A stretch of 64,000 nucleotides of DNA from JAVBNH01 sp031551635 (GTDB lineage Bacteria; Bacillota; Clostridia; Oscillospirales; Acutalibacteraceae), in NCBI GenBank assembly GCA_031551635.1, contig JAVBNH010000005.1, forward strand, positions 124,001 through 188,000, in the 5' to 3' direction. The notes below the pieces were generated by a model. It was not told where the DNA came from and ran no database searches. It was given only the letters and a program-made list of their open reading frames with translations. The translations under genes and the position numbers were made by a program. This document shows positions 17,261 to 26,219 of this stretch, piece after piece. Numbering within the stretch: position 1 is the first letter of the stretch; each line of letters begins with the position of its first letter.

Positions 17261-17274
17261 GGAGGAGGAAGTAT

Positions 17275-17553
17275 ATGAATAATTCAATGCAGAGCTTAAG
17301 CGACCAGGAAATAATGGAGGACATTTTATCCTCACAGAAATCAATAACAGGAGTATATAACTCATTTTCTAACGAATGCACACATCAGCCTCTGCGTGAC
17401 GATTTCCTCAATATTTTGAGGGAAGAGCATAATATCCAGTCAAGCGTTTTTGCTGAAATGGAAAAACGCGGCTGGTATGCGCCAGCCAGCGCACCGGAGC
17501 AGAAGGTTAACCAGACAAAAACAAAGTTCACGAATATTGCTTCGACCTTATAA
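17275..17553 (+). CDS. CotF-family spore coat protein
   Basis: 92 residues with the CotF pattern: LSDQEIMEDILSSQKSITGV, then CTHQPLRDDFLNILREEHN and MEKRGWYAP. ATG 17275 follows a perfect GGAGGAGG. It forms a pair with the preceding coat gene and is followed 5 bases later by the DUF3892 gene, so the three are probably one transcript made during sporulation. No sporulation sigma site was clear upstream. Confidence 0.75.
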   Translation: MNNSMQSLSDQEIMEDILSSQKSITGVYNSFSNECTHQPLRDDFLNILREEHNIQSSVFAEMEKRGWYAPASAPEQKVNQTKTKFTNIASTL

Positions 17554-17558
17554 AAATT

Positions 17559-17846
17559 ATGAACAATAACACAAATTTACCCATGAATGCCATTAAGGAA
17601 ATCCCAACTCCGAACGCGGACGCGAAACAGATTATCGCTCTCGTCAAGAGCGGCGGCAGGGTCTCAGGCTACAAGCTTTCGGACGGCACCATGCTCTCGA
17701 AGGAGGAAGGGGTAAGCCTCGCAAAAAGCGGCGGAATCTCAGGTGTCGGTATTTCCTCAAGAAATGGCAGCGAATATCTGAAATCCTTACCTGACGCGAA
17801 TGAAGGCAACAACCTTTCAAGTCTCCCATCTGTTCCAATGAGCTAG
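17559..17846 (+). CDS. DUF3892-like protein
   Basis: 95 residues with the block IPTPNADAKQIIALVKSGG, a lysine/glycine-rich turn, and GISSRNGSEYLKSLPD, which match DUF3892 of unknown function. The ribosome site is weak and an internal ATG at 17583 is an alternative start. It closes the coat gene cluster and is followed by a strong hairpin terminator. Confidence 0.65.
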   Translation: MNNNTNLPMNAIKEIPTPNADAKQIIALVKSGGRVSGYKLSDGTMLSKEEGVSLAKSGGISGVGISSRNGSEYLKSLPDANEGNNLSSLPSVPMS

Positions 17847-17861
17847 GAGTTTAGATTAAAA

Positions 17862-17898
17862 GGGGCTGTAGCAAAACGAAAAATTTTGCTACAGCCCC
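17862..17898. terminator. Bidirectional terminator between coat cluster and GxGYxYP gene
   Basis: A perfect 15-bp stem (GGGGCTGTAGCAAAA and complement) around a 7-base loop. TTTTAATC follows on the minus strand; the plus strand has a later T-rich stretch. Confidence 0.82.
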
Positions 17899-17947
17899 AA
17901 CTCAACTTTTGTTTTTTGTCGAGCATTCAACCCAATAAGGTACTAAT
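17899..17947 (-). repeat. Interspersed palindromic element A, copy 2 (partial)
   Basis: On the minus strand it begins TTAGTACCTTATTGGGTTG and runs to the terminator, which takes the place of the usual palindromic arm. Its first TTAG supplies the TAG stop of the GxGYxYP gene. Confidence 0.65.
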
Positions 17948-20063
17948 TGAAAATATTGTTAAAAACATTCACAACATCGGTTACAAGAATGCGGATAAAC
18001 TCATAAGCTCTGAGGAAAAAGCCGGCAATATCGGTGTAAAAACTGCTTTTTACTCCGTAAAGCTCAAGCTCCTGAACCCTCGCTATGCCGTCGCCGCCGG
18101 GATTTTTTACAACAAGTCTCGCGTACTGTCCGCTGACCGCTTTGTTAAGAGTGCGGTAAACAATAGCGTCAGTGTTTCCCGTGACCTCGTCTGCGTCTTT
18201 CCAGTTTTTATTGTCCTTGCTGACTTGCAAAACCCAAGAGTCAGTGTTATTTTCCGCGTCGCCGTAATTGGCTTCGGTGTTTTTCAGTACATAACGGCTG
18301 ATTTTATAATCCTCTGTGAGATCCACACTTAGAGAGTTTTCGCCGCTCGCGGCAGCCTGCCAGCCATATGAAAAGGAGCCGTCAAAAGCCTTTTGAGCCT
18401 CAAATCCCGCAGCCTCGCTTGAAGATGTCGCGGTCTTTTGCAAAGACGCGTTAATCGGTTTACCGTAAAACTCATTGATGAGCATCAACAGGTGGTCGGT
18501 TCTGACGAAAACAAATTTATCGGGATATTTTTCATTCATTTCATTGACAAGATTGACAAAATCGGTGACGCTTGTCGCCCAGGCTGAAGCCTGACACGCG
18601 AAGAACTGCGGCGCTTTAAAATCCCATTCAGCAGCGCCCGAAAGCCTTTCCCTGAAGCCGTCAATACCGCTGTCGTAGCTCATTGCCCATTGGAATGTAA
18701 GGAGGTTTGTGCCGAACCAGATTATCGGTGTGTCCTGCGCTGTGTGGCGGATTTTCGAAAAAGTTCTGTGCTGGGCGGTCATTCCAAGAAGCGAGGGGCA
18801 TTCCTCTGCGAACCAGTTTGCCCTCTGATTCGAAATATTATTCCACACAGTAATTACATTAAAGCCGCTGCGCTCAAAATATGAGTTGGTAATATTCGCG
18901 TATTTGCGGATAAAAGCCTCGTCCTTCCAGTTTTCTGCCGAGGAATACCCAAGCCCCGAAGGACCGCAGATAAGCAGGTCATTTTCTGTCGCGGTGCGGT
19001 AATAATAATTAAGCAGCTGAGGACCCGCATCAAGCAGAGCAGGGCTGGCGGTAAAGCCTATCGGCACCTTGCCCCTGTCTGCACTGCCCCAAAGCCTTCC
19101 GCTTCTCATGGCATGCTGGTCATACTGGATATTGTCGCCGTCACTCATATTGAGTGAAACATAAATTTTATCATTTTCGAGCTCGGGCTTCGCCGGAACT
19201 GTCGGGACGGTTATCTCTCTCGACATACCTGAGAAAACAGTATAATTTTCATAGAAATCGGACGGAATCGTGACGACTCCGTAGCTCGAGGCAAAACCGA
19301 TGCCCTCACCCTCATTTGGCCACCAGCCGGTGTAATAGGTGTCAATCGGGGTAGTATCGTCAAAGAAAAGCTTCAGCAGAGCCTTGTCATCTGCGTCTGC
19401 CGCGTCAAGCCACATGCAGGCGGATTTGACCGCAACTGCAAAGTCACGCAGCTGAACATGGCCGTCAGGCGCGAGACCGCTAATAGTGCGCCTTGTGCAA
19501 TCCTCCCAGAAGTTATTGTATATGTACATATAGGCGTCATTTTTATTGCTAATCGGCTCATCTCTTAAATCAAGCAGCACCGGCAAATTCAAGCCCAGAG
19601 CATTGACCGTTGCAAGCTGATTCGGGTGCACGGCAATTCCCCCTAGGATTCCGGCGGCGGTTGTCGCGACATTCGCTGTCTCCTTAACCTCAGGGTTCCA
19701 AATTATAATTCCGTCTATTTCGTCAGAGTATTTCACAAGGGCGTTATACCATGTACCGACACTTGTATATTTAAGACATGTATCGTCCGCCCAGAAGGTC
19801 GAGCCGTTGCCCTCGTCATTTTTGACATAAAGCCGCGGCTGAGTGCGGTTCACAAGCCCTTCAAGACAAGCGGCGGCGAGCCTGTCCTCAAACGGACGCC
19901 CCGCGAGCTCAATAGTGTCAAGCACAGCTGCAGGCTCCCCGAAGCTCGGCAGCGCCTGACCAAGCGGCCACGAAAAATTGTCCTCAGCTGCAAAAACGCT
20001 CACAGGCAAAACTCCCAACAATAAAAGAAAACACAGCGCTATTGAAATGATTTTCTTTTTCAT
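17943..20063 (-). CDS. Secreted GxGYxYP-family protein with F5/8 C-type domain and amphipathic tail
   Basis: Signal peptide of about 24 residues (cleavage near VFA/AED). The bulk (30-540) resembles the GxGYxYP putative glycoside-hydrolase family, with NMSDGDNIQYDQHAMRSG and GPSGLGYSSAENW; the motif itself reads GLGYSSA, a divergent form. Residues ~545-665 form a discoidin-type (F5/8 C, CBM32-like) domain starting ATSSSEAAGFEAQKAFDGS. The last ~35 residues are amphipathic and rich in Phe and Ile (GFFLRAYEFIRILVTDVVNV). ATG 20063 is set by GGAGGAAA; the longer open frame is not used. Substrate unknown; a surface carbohydrate role is inferred. Confidence 0.72.
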   Translation of the reverse strand: MKKKIISIALCFLLLLGVLPVSVFAAEDNFSWPLGQALPSFGEPAAVLDTIELAGRPFEDRLAAACLEGLVNRTQPRLYVKNDEGNGSTFWADDTCLKYTSVGTWYNALVKYSDEIDGIIIWNPEVKETANVATTAAGILGGIAVHPNQLATVNALGLNLPVLLDLRDEPISNKNDAYMYIYNNFWEDCTRRTISGLAPDGHVQLRDFAVAVKSACMWLDAADADDKALLKLFFDDTTPIDTYYTGWWPNEGEGIGFASSYGVVTIPSDFYENYTVFSGMSREITVPTVPAKPELENDKIYVSLNMSDGDNIQYDQHAMRSGRLWGSADRGKVPIGFTASPALLDAGPQLLNYYYRTATENDLLICGPSGLGYSSAENWKDEAFIRKYANITNSYFERSGFNVITVWNNISNQRANWFAEECPSLLGMTAQHRTFSKIRHTAQDTPIIWFGTNLLTFQWAMSYDSGIDGFRERLSGAAEWDFKAPQFFACQASAWATSVTDFVNLVNEMNEKYPDKFVFVRTDHLLMLINEFYGKPINASLQKTATSSSEAAGFEAQKAFDGSFSYGWQAAASGENSLSVDLTEDYKISRYVLKNTEANYGDAENNTDSWVLQVSKDNKNWKDADEVTGNTDAIVYRTLNKAVSGQYARLVVKNPGGDGIARVQELELYGVKSSFYTDIAGFFLRAYEFIRILVTDVVNVFNNIFN

Positions 20064-20247
20064 AAAAGTAATTTCCTCCATATCATTTTCGTTCAGCCAT
20101 ATTGTAGCATTATAAATCTCGAATGTCAACAAAATATTAGTGAAATAAAATAAACTATATATATAAAACGAACAATAAAATAAAATATGATGTCCGTCAA
20201 GCATATTGCTATTATTTAGATAAAGATAAGTTTTATATGAAAAATTA

Positions 20248-20276
20248 TTGACATGCTTTTTTTAATATGATACAAT
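20248..20276 (+). promoter_or_regulatory. Sigma-A promoter of the LRR gene
   Basis: TTGACA (20248-20253), 17-base spacer, TACAAT (20271-20276), 27 bases before the LRR start. Confidence 0.78.
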
Positions 20277-20303
20277 AAAACAAAATGCTTGGAGTTGGTG
20301 TAA

Positions 20304-21461
20304 ATGAACAAAAAAACGCAAAAAATACTTTCAATGTTATTAACTATCCTGCTATGTACTTCGCTTTTTACTTTTTCATCTCTGTCAGGAAACGCACTAC
20401 AAAATAATTCAGAGTACGAGTATACTGTTCTTGAGGATGACACTGTTGTTTTGTCTGCATATCTCGGTAATGAGACTGATGTAGTGATACCCGGCGAAAT
20501 TGACGGAAAGACAGTTACTTCCCTGTTTCACTATCTTTTCAAAGATAAAACCGAAATTGAAAGTATAACTATACCGAGCAGTATCAGTACAATAAATGCG
20601 GGATTTATAGATGGGTGTACATCATTAAAAACATTTATAGTTGACGCGAATAATAGTAATTTTACTGTAAAAAACAATGCTTTGTTTGGTAAAGAAGAAA
20701 ACGCTTTTACTGTTCTTGTTCAATACCCTTACGGCTTAACCAATTCTGAATACACAATTCCCGAGGGGACGAAGAGAATTGAAGAAAACGCATTTGATAA
20801 AGCGGAGCTTTCAAAAATAATTGTTCCTTCTTCGCTTGTTACTATCGGCAATTATGCTTTTTATAGATGCAAAAAGCTCACTGCCATTCAATTCGCGGCT
20901 AAAGGAAAGCTTAAAACTATCGCATCCGGAGCTTTTTCCGATTGTTCCGCTCTCATTGAAATGAATATACCCAAAACTGTATCATTTTTAGCCTCGGATG
21001 TTTTTTACGGGTGTACTTCGCTAAAAAAGGTAAGCCTTTCTCCTGAAATGGATGATATTTATCCGGAGACATTCAGAGATTGCACATCACTTTCAGAGGT
21101 GGATATTCCCGCAGGTATCATGCATATACAATATGGAGCTTTCCTTAATTGTTCTTCTCTTAAAGTTCTCTTAGTTCCATATTCGGTTACCAGAATGGAA
21201 GATCACTGTTTTGGTTACAAATACATCAAGGAGCAGAATGAATATGTAAAATATCCAGATGTTAAGCTGCAGGGTTATACCGAAAAATACTCAGAGGTCG
21301 CCGCGGGCTACGCATATTACAATGATATTCCGTTTGAAAAGATTAAAAAACAATATTCATTTGCCGAAATAATCGAACTGATCAAAGAAATCATCTCAGG
21401 CTTTATACTCTCAATCAGAGACTTTTTCCAGTCTATATTTACTGTCAATGTTGTAAAATAA
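20304..21461 (+). CDS. Secreted leucine-rich repeat protein (BspA-like LRR_5)
   Basis: Signal peptide in residues 1-30 (LLCTSLFTFSSLSG). The rest is built of BspA-type repeats of about 23 residues with the pattern xxxIPSSLVTIGNYAFYRC and GAFSDCSALIEMNIPKTV. Such proteins act in adhesion or protein contact. The last ~35 residues are a hydrophobic amphipathic tail (IIELIKEIISGFILSIRDFF) after the repeats, resembling the tails of the GxGYxYP and pectate lyase proteins. The promoter is near consensus and GGAG precedes the ATG. Monocistronic. Confidence 0.82.
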   Translation: MNKKTQKILSMLLTILLCTSLFTFSSLSGNALQNNSEYEYTVLEDDTVVLSAYLGNETDVVIPGEIDGKTVTSLFHYLFKDKTEIESITIPSSISTINAGFIDGCTSLKTFIVDANNSNFTVKNNALFGKEENAFTVLVQYPYGLTNSEYTIPEGTKRIEENAFDKAELSKIIVPSSLVTIGNYAFYRCKKLTAIQFAAKGKLKTIASGAFSDCSALIEMNIPKTVSFLASDVFYGCTSLKKVSLSPEMDDIYPETFRDCTSLSEVDIPAGIMHIQYGAFLNCSSLKVLLVPYSVTRMEDHCFGYKYIKEQNEYVKYPDVKLQGYTEKYSEVAAGYAYYNDIPFEKIKKQYSFAEIIELIKEIISGFILSIRDFFQSIFTVNVVK

Positions 21462-21520
21462 TTGCCAATAACTCTACCCTGCGAATTATACAGCGCCACA
21501 TTTAAATAAAACAAAAAACC

Positions 21521-21558
21521 ACGACACCGAATACTTTTGATGTATTCGGTGTCGTTTT
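21521..21558. terminator. Bidirectional terminator between LRR and CotH genes
   Basis: ACGACACCGAATAC, a 7-base loop, then GTATTCGGTGTCGT, with an A-run before and TTTTATTT after, so both converging genes can end here. Confidence 0.83.
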
Positions 21559-21587
21559 ATTTAATCCTTTTTATTTAGAAATGTTTA

Positions 21588-23918
21588 TTACTGATTTTCC
21601 AGCTCGTCAAGCTCTGTTTTGAAATTATCATTACGACCGACAAGGAACTTTTGGACTGTTGAAAGCGTCGCTTTATAGTCATTTAAATATCTTGACCACC
21701 GTGCAAGATATTCAGGCTGGGCAACCTCGCGTTCCTTATAAAAAGACTCTAGATGCTTCAATATATCATCATTCACAAAGAAATTGTCAAGCAGATACCT
21801 AAAACGCTCAATAAATTTCTTCTTGAAGGTCGGATTTTTCATAAGACCCTGGAACATCTTAGCACTCAACTCTTCCATTAGGAGAATTCGTTTCATAGTC
21901 GTTCCGTTTTCTGTTCCGGGTGTAAAAACCTGGTCACAGTCGCAAAGCAGAGGCTTCCATCTCTTATCGGCTGCATTTGGGTCATTATTTCTGTAGAACC
22001 GGATATTGTTGAGCGGCCAGTCAAGATTTCCGCCATACACTTCGCATATGATATAGTCGATATATTTATCGATATCCAGTTCATTTTTTACATGGTCATA
22101 ATTAGCAGCAACTCTCAAATCTTTTTCGATAATATATTTTTGAAGCTCAACAAGAGCTTTTAAATCAGCATCTGTGCCTTCCTTGACCGACTTAAACTCA
22201 TCTACTATACAGGCGTATTCCCTCGGGATATTATGATGCGACTCAAGATAATAATCGTCCTGATTTTCATTCATCTGATAAATTCCGAAATATTCACCGT
22301 TAAGAAAAACCACACAGGATTTGTACGCCTGAAAGTCTACTGTTCCAAGGGAACTGCAGAAGCTCTGCCAGAACACGTCACGAATTCCGCCCTGAAGCCA
22401 GTCGTTTCCGCCGTTTCGAAGGACAAATTTATCAAAATATGTGATAACCTTGCCGCTGTCATCCTTTGCTCTGCCGTCAAACAGGTCATAGGAAAAGTCC
22501 TTGTCAGAGAGATTTATACGAAATCCCTTCTGCGGCCAGATACGTGTATAATTGCCGTGAATACGCAACCCCGCGTTCTGCGCGAATATGAGTTCATTTT
22601 TCGTATTGAAATATTGAACGAAGCAGGAACGCTCTGAGACCTCGCCGCGGTCCTGAAGGTTTTCATACAGGAAAAGACCTGTTTTCTCATCGTCAAAAGT
22701 GCTTTTATCAGTGACTATCGAAATAAGAGGCATATTATAGCGTGCTGCTATATCCTTTTGAGAAACAATATATGAGTTTGCTATAACAGGCGTCGCAACC
22801 TTATTCGCGTCAACTGCAGCCGCCTTAATAACCGTAAATTTATAAATAGAGCGATAGAGGTCGTCAATCCTTTTTTCAAAATCCGCCTGAGACTCGCCAT
22901 CTTTCTGAGGATCCGGCCAATTTAGAGTGCCGCCTTCATGCGAAGCGGGAATGACTGTTTTAATATCAATAAGCTCACCGCGCTCAGAAGTACGGTCATA
23001 TACCCTCACAGGCTTTGTATATTCAATTGCAGTCGGTGAAAGTGTCCCAAGCTGGGAGACAGGGTTGCTGCCGTCAACGGTATAATATATTTTCGCGTTC
23101 TCGAGATTAGTCGAGAGAGTGAGATTGAATTCATTCTTGTAATAGCCCGAGCCCTGGGAAAAAGTGACTGAGGTTTCTGTAAATTCAGGTCTCGCAGCGA
23201 CAACAGCGCCGGTCAAGTCCTTTTTATAGAATATAATCTGAGCAGGTTTTTCAAAGATATTTTTTGTTGCGAAGTCAACCGCGTTGTCGCCTGAAGACAC
23301 AAGAGAGCTGCGGCGAAGAATTTTCTTAACCGAAATTCCGTTCCCGTTAACGCTTCCGCTACCGCTGAAAAGGGTTGCCTTTCCTTCGTCTGAGTAGGCG
23401 AGAAAATCCTCGGCTGCAGCGTCAGAAGGTTTAACCGCCGTCAGCTTTTTAACAGAGCTATTATAAAGAGCGATAATGCCCTCTTTGAGATTCGGTCTGA
23501 ACTTGTCGCCTGAAGCGTCCACGTCAAAGGGCAGCGGCTCCCCCACGATGAACTCATGAGCGTCGGCGCACAGTCCACCCTCAACAACATAAAACTTGTC
23601 AGCCCCGATTGTCCCCTTGAGTGCGACAGCCGTGTCTTTAACATACTTACCTGTATTCGCCTCGGCATAAAGCAATGACCAGCCCTCAAGCGAAACATCT
23701 TTATCAGTCGGATTGTAAAGAACCGCGTAGGATTTTGCGTATGGGGCATAATTTTCACCGCTGGAATAACCTCCGCCGGTATATACCTCATAAATAATGA
23801 TGCCTGCCTTGCCTACCTGTTCCGGCGTTTTTCCGCAGGACGAAAGAACCGAAACAAGAATCAATCCCGCAAGAAGAAACGAAATCAGTTTTTTAACATT
23901 TACTCCCATTTTTTTCAT
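21588..23918 (-). CDS. CotH-kinase-family lipoprotein with lamin-tail and chitobiase-like domains
   Basis: A lipoprotein by its lipobox (LVSVLSSCGK, Cys 28). Residues ~40-190 look like a lamin-tail domain (GIIIYEVYTGGG, YNPTDKDVSLEGWSL), ~250-300 a chitobiase/hexosaminidase C-terminal-like domain (ENAKIYYTVDGSNP), and ~370-700 a CotH-type kinase domain (RIHGNYTRIWPQKGFRI, LRNGGNDWLQGGIRDVFWQS, CDCDQVF). CotH in Bacillus phosphorylates coat proteins; surface CotH homologues occur widely in Clostridia, often with cell-wall genes. The start used is ATG 23918, just after GGTGG; ATG 23930 is an alternative. Substrate unknown. Confidence 0.82.
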   Translation of the reverse strand: MKKMGVNVKKLISFLLAGLILVSVLSSCGKTPEQVGKAGIIIYEVYTGGGYSSGENYAPYAKSYAVLYNPTDKDVSLEGWSLLYAEANTGKYVKDTAVALKGTIGADKFYVVEGGLCADAHEFIVGEPLPFDVDASGDKFRPNLKEGIIALYNSSVKKLTAVKPSDAAAEDFLAYSDEGKATLFSGSGSVNGNGISVKKILRRSSLVSSGDNAVDFATKNIFEKPAQIIFYKKDLTGAVVAARPEFTETSVTFSQGSGYYKNEFNLTLSTNLENAKIYYTVDGSNPVSQLGTLSPTAIEYTKPVRVYDRTSERGELIDIKTVIPASHEGGTLNWPDPQKDGESQADFEKRIDDLYRSIYKFTVIKAAAVDANKVATPVIANSYIVSQKDIAARYNMPLISIVTDKSTFDDEKTGLFLYENLQDRGEVSERSCFVQYFNTKNELIFAQNAGLRIHGNYTRIWPQKGFRINLSDKDFSYDLFDGRAKDDSGKVITYFDKFVLRNGGNDWLQGGIRDVFWQSFCSSLGTVDFQAYKSCVVFLNGEYFGIYQMNENQDDYYLESHHNIPREYACIVDEFKSVKEGTDADLKALVELQKYIIEKDLRVAANYDHVKNELDIDKYIDYIICEVYGGNLDWPLNNIRFYRNNDPNAADKRWKPLLCDCDQVFTPGTENGTTMKRILLMEELSAKMFQGLMKNPTFKKKFIERFRYLLDNFFVNDDILKHLESFYKEREVAQPEYLARWSRYLNDYKATLSTVQKFLVGRNDNFKTELDELENQ

Positions 23919-24036
23919 AGTATCCACCATTCAAATATTTTTGTTCCAACCAAAAAATTATTATATCAGATAAAATCCGAATATGGAAGAGTTTTCACTC
24001 TTTTTGTAAAATAATTTATATAAATATCGAAAAAAC

Positions 24037-24070
24037 GCCCGAAATCATTATAAAAATAATGATTTCGGGC
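24037..24070 (-). terminator. Terminator of the ferredoxin/small-protein pair
   Basis: A 15-bp perfect stem (GCCCGAAATCATTAT and complement) with an AAAA loop; on the minus strand GTTTTTTCG follows. Confidence 0.82.
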
Positions 24071-24080
24071 ACCGATAAAG

Positions 24081-24200
24081 TTATTTTGGATTTTGCCCGC
24101 TGCCTTTTAAGCCTTTATGCATCTTTTTTCTCTCGTCAAGCTTCTGTGTCTCGCCTGATTTATTGGTTGTTTTCTCATCCTTTTTTTTATTTTTTCCCAT
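24081..24200 (-). CDS. Small, highly basic protein, 39 residues
   Basis: MGKNKKKDEKTTNKSGETQK, ending KGLKGSGQNPK; rich in Lys and Gly, hydrophilic, no Cys. The ribosome site TTAGAGG is 6-7 bases before ATG 24200. A longer open frame extends upstream but would overlap the ferredoxin gene in another frame. Ten bases separate it from the ferredoxin, so they share a transcript and the terminator. Function unknown. Confidence 0.55.
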   Translation of the reverse strand: MGKNKKKDEKTTNKSGETQKLDERKKMHKGLKGSGQNPK

Positions 24201-24210
24201 ATTATTACCT

Positions 24211-24402
24211 CTAAGAATTACTGATAGCATCGCTCGGGCAACTGCTCGCGGCTTCCCTCGCGGCGGCTTCCTCCCTGTCATTAAGCTCACTTTTCTTGAC
24301 AACAACCGCCTTGTCGTCATCGTCCATCATATAAACTCCCGGCGCAATGTCCGCGCACAGTCCGCAGCTGATGCATAAATCTTTTGAAACAATTGTTTTC
24401 AC
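24211..24402 (-). CDS. Single-cluster ferredoxin
   Basis: 63 residues with CISCGLC at positions 10-16 and a fourth Cys in SSCPSDAI near the end, binding one [4Fe-4S] cluster. Small acidic electron carrier typical of anaerobes. The start is GTG 24402, 7 bases after AAAGGAG. It heads a two-gene unit with the 39-residue basic protein. Confidence 0.88.
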   Translation of the reverse strand: MKTIVSKDLCISCGLCADIAPGVYMMDDDDKAVVVKKSELNDREEAAAREAASSCPSDAISNS

Positions 24403-24539
24403 GCTATTGCTCCTTTAAATATATTTGTAATGTACTATTAACAATAAAGCTCATTTTATACAAAATTCATATTGCAAAAGTCAGAATTTGCCTATATAAT
24501 AAAATCAAAAAACAAACTTTGTTAAACGAGGTGAAGCGG

Positions 24540-25283
24540 ATGAATCTAAATGAGGCAATAGAAATCAGGTGCTCAAGGCGTAAATATCTCGATAAAAAAA
24601 TCGAGCCTGCTGCTCTAAAAAAGCTTAAAATGCTGATTGAGGGATATAACAGTGAATCCGGGCTTAATATAAAGCTTATTGTTGACGAGCCTGAGGCTTT
24701 CAACGGCTTTAAAAAGACCTATGGACTACTTGTAGGCGTCACAAATTATTTTTGCATGATAAGCAATAAGACAATTGAAAACTGCAACGAAAAGCTCGGG
24801 TATTACGGTGAGCTGCTGGTGCTGCACGCGACGGCCGAAAACCTCGGTACCTGTTGGGTCGGCGGGAGCTACGATAAAAATCTATGTCCTGTCACCCTTA
24901 GCGACAATGAAAAAATAAACTGTGTAATCAGCGTGGGATACTGCGAAAAGAATAAAAATATCAGGGAAAAATTTATATATGGCGTGACTCACCGGAAATC
25001 AAAAACCGCTTCTCAAATGTATGAGAGTGATATAAAGGCGCCCGACTGGTTTCTGCGCGGTATGGACGCTGTTGTCAAGGCTCCCTCAGCTGTCAACCGT
25101 CAGGGGGTAAAGTTCCGTTTTCAAAAGGGAAAAGTCACCGCGGAGGTTGACAATATTGAAGATTCAAGCAAGGCTGTTGACCTCGGTATTGCGAAGCTGC
25201 ATTTTGAGATTGGCGCTAAGGCTGCAGGAGTAAACGGAAAATGGACATTCGGAAATAAAGCTGAGTTTATATTAATAAAATAA
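24540..25283 (+). CDS. Nitroreductase-like flavoprotein
   Basis: Two half-domains of the nitroreductase fold, with the typical start NEAIEIRCSRRKYLDKKIEP (FMN phosphate contact), YYGELLVLHATAENLGTCWVGG, and a second half resembling the putative TM-nitroreductase family. Probably uses FMN to reduce an unknown substrate with NAD(P)H. The start is ATG 24540, after GAGGTGAAGCGG; the upstream open frame lacks a site. It is 24 bases before the DapA-like gene, suggesting an operon. Confidence 0.75.
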   Translation: MNLNEAIEIRCSRRKYLDKKIEPAALKKLKMLIEGYNSESGLNIKLIVDEPEAFNGFKKTYGLLVGVTNYFCMISNKTIENCNEKLGYYGELLVLHATAENLGTCWVGGSYDKNLCPVTLSDNEKINCVISVGYCEKNKNIREKFIYGVTHRKSKTASQMYESDIKAPDWFLRGMDAVVKAPSAVNRQGVKFRFQKGKVTAEVDNIEDSSKAVDLGIAKLHFEIGAKAAGVNGKWTFGNKAEFILIK

Positions 25284-25307
25284 TTAAAATATAAAGGGGA
25301 AATTAAA

Positions 25308-26219
25308 ATGAAATTACCGTATAACTTTACAGGTCAGATGCCGATTCTGCCGACAACGTTTTTTGAAAACGGCGAGCTTGAGCTTGAGAGCCAGAAAAAG
25401 CTGGTGGATTACTGCCTCGATAACAAAGCCTCTGCTATAGGTCACCTAGGCGGTGCTTCCGAATATCACAAGGTCGGCGCAAAGCAGCGCGAGCAGATTA
25501 TTTCGACAGTGGTCGAGCGTGTAAACGGCAGAGTGCCCGTTTTTATCGGAACAACCGATTTATCTTATGTTGACAGCCTTGAGAACGCGAAAATCGCAAA
25601 AAAGCTCGGCGCGGATTTACTGATGGTCTGCTCTCCGATTTTCGGAGCTATGCGAAAAAATGCCCTGCTTGACTATTATAAAGCAGTCGCAGATGTCTGC
25701 GATTTGCCGATAATAATTCAAGACACTGGCGCGTCCGGAGGACAGTATGACGCTGAATTTATCATGAAGCTGCATGAAGAAATTCCGACATGCCTTTACG
25801 CGAAGGCTGAGGGAGACGGTTTCCTCGAAAAAACCCGCGACCTGATTACGATAGCCGGCGACAGAATGCAGATTATCGGCGGCGCGGCGGGCTTTCATAT
25901 GATTCAGCTTCTGCGTCAGGGTATCACGGCTTTTATGACAGGCACAGAAGCCGCCGAAATTCACAGCGAGGTTATTTTTAAGTACCTCGACGGTGACATC
26001 GACGGCGCGATTGATGTCTATTACACCTGTCTGCTGCCTTATCTGCAGCTTTTCAACATGAATTACAGATATTTCCTCAAGCATATGCTGCACAAAAGAG
26101 GGCTCTGCGCAAACACCGTTCTGCCCTTCCCCTATGACGCGCCTAAACCTGACGAGCTAATAATCAAAGAATTCGACTATATCTGGCAAAGAATAGAAAA
26201 AGGTATTATAAAAATTTAA
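25308..26219 (+). CDS. DapA/NanA-superfamily aldolase, atypical active site
   Basis: A TIM-barrel Schiff-base aldolase of 303 residues. The Schiff-base Lys is seen in YAKAEG, and the barrel order matches DapA and N-acetylneuraminate lyase. The active-site Tyr that normally lies in ILYNVP is replaced (IIIQDTG), and the usual GTTGE motif reads GGASE. It is therefore not likely to be the lysine-pathway DapA; a different keto-acid aldolase or dehydratase activity is expected. The ribosome site AAAGGGGAA precedes ATG. It ends convergently, overlapping the PAP2 gene by 4 bases. Confidence 0.75.
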   Translation: MKLPYNFTGQMPILPTTFFENGELELESQKKLVDYCLDNKASAIGHLGGASEYHKVGAKQREQIISTVVERVNGRVPVFIGTTDLSYVDSLENAKIAKKLGADLLMVCSPIFGAMRKNALLDYYKAVADVCDLPIIIQDTGASGGQYDAEFIMKLHEEIPTCLYAKAEGDGFLEKTRDLITIAGDRMQIIGGAAGFHMIQLLRQGITAFMTGTEAAEIHSEVIFKYLDGDIDGAIDVYYTCLLPYLQLFNMNYRYFLKHMLHKRGLCANTVLPFPYDAPKPDELIIKEFDYIWQRIEKGIIKI

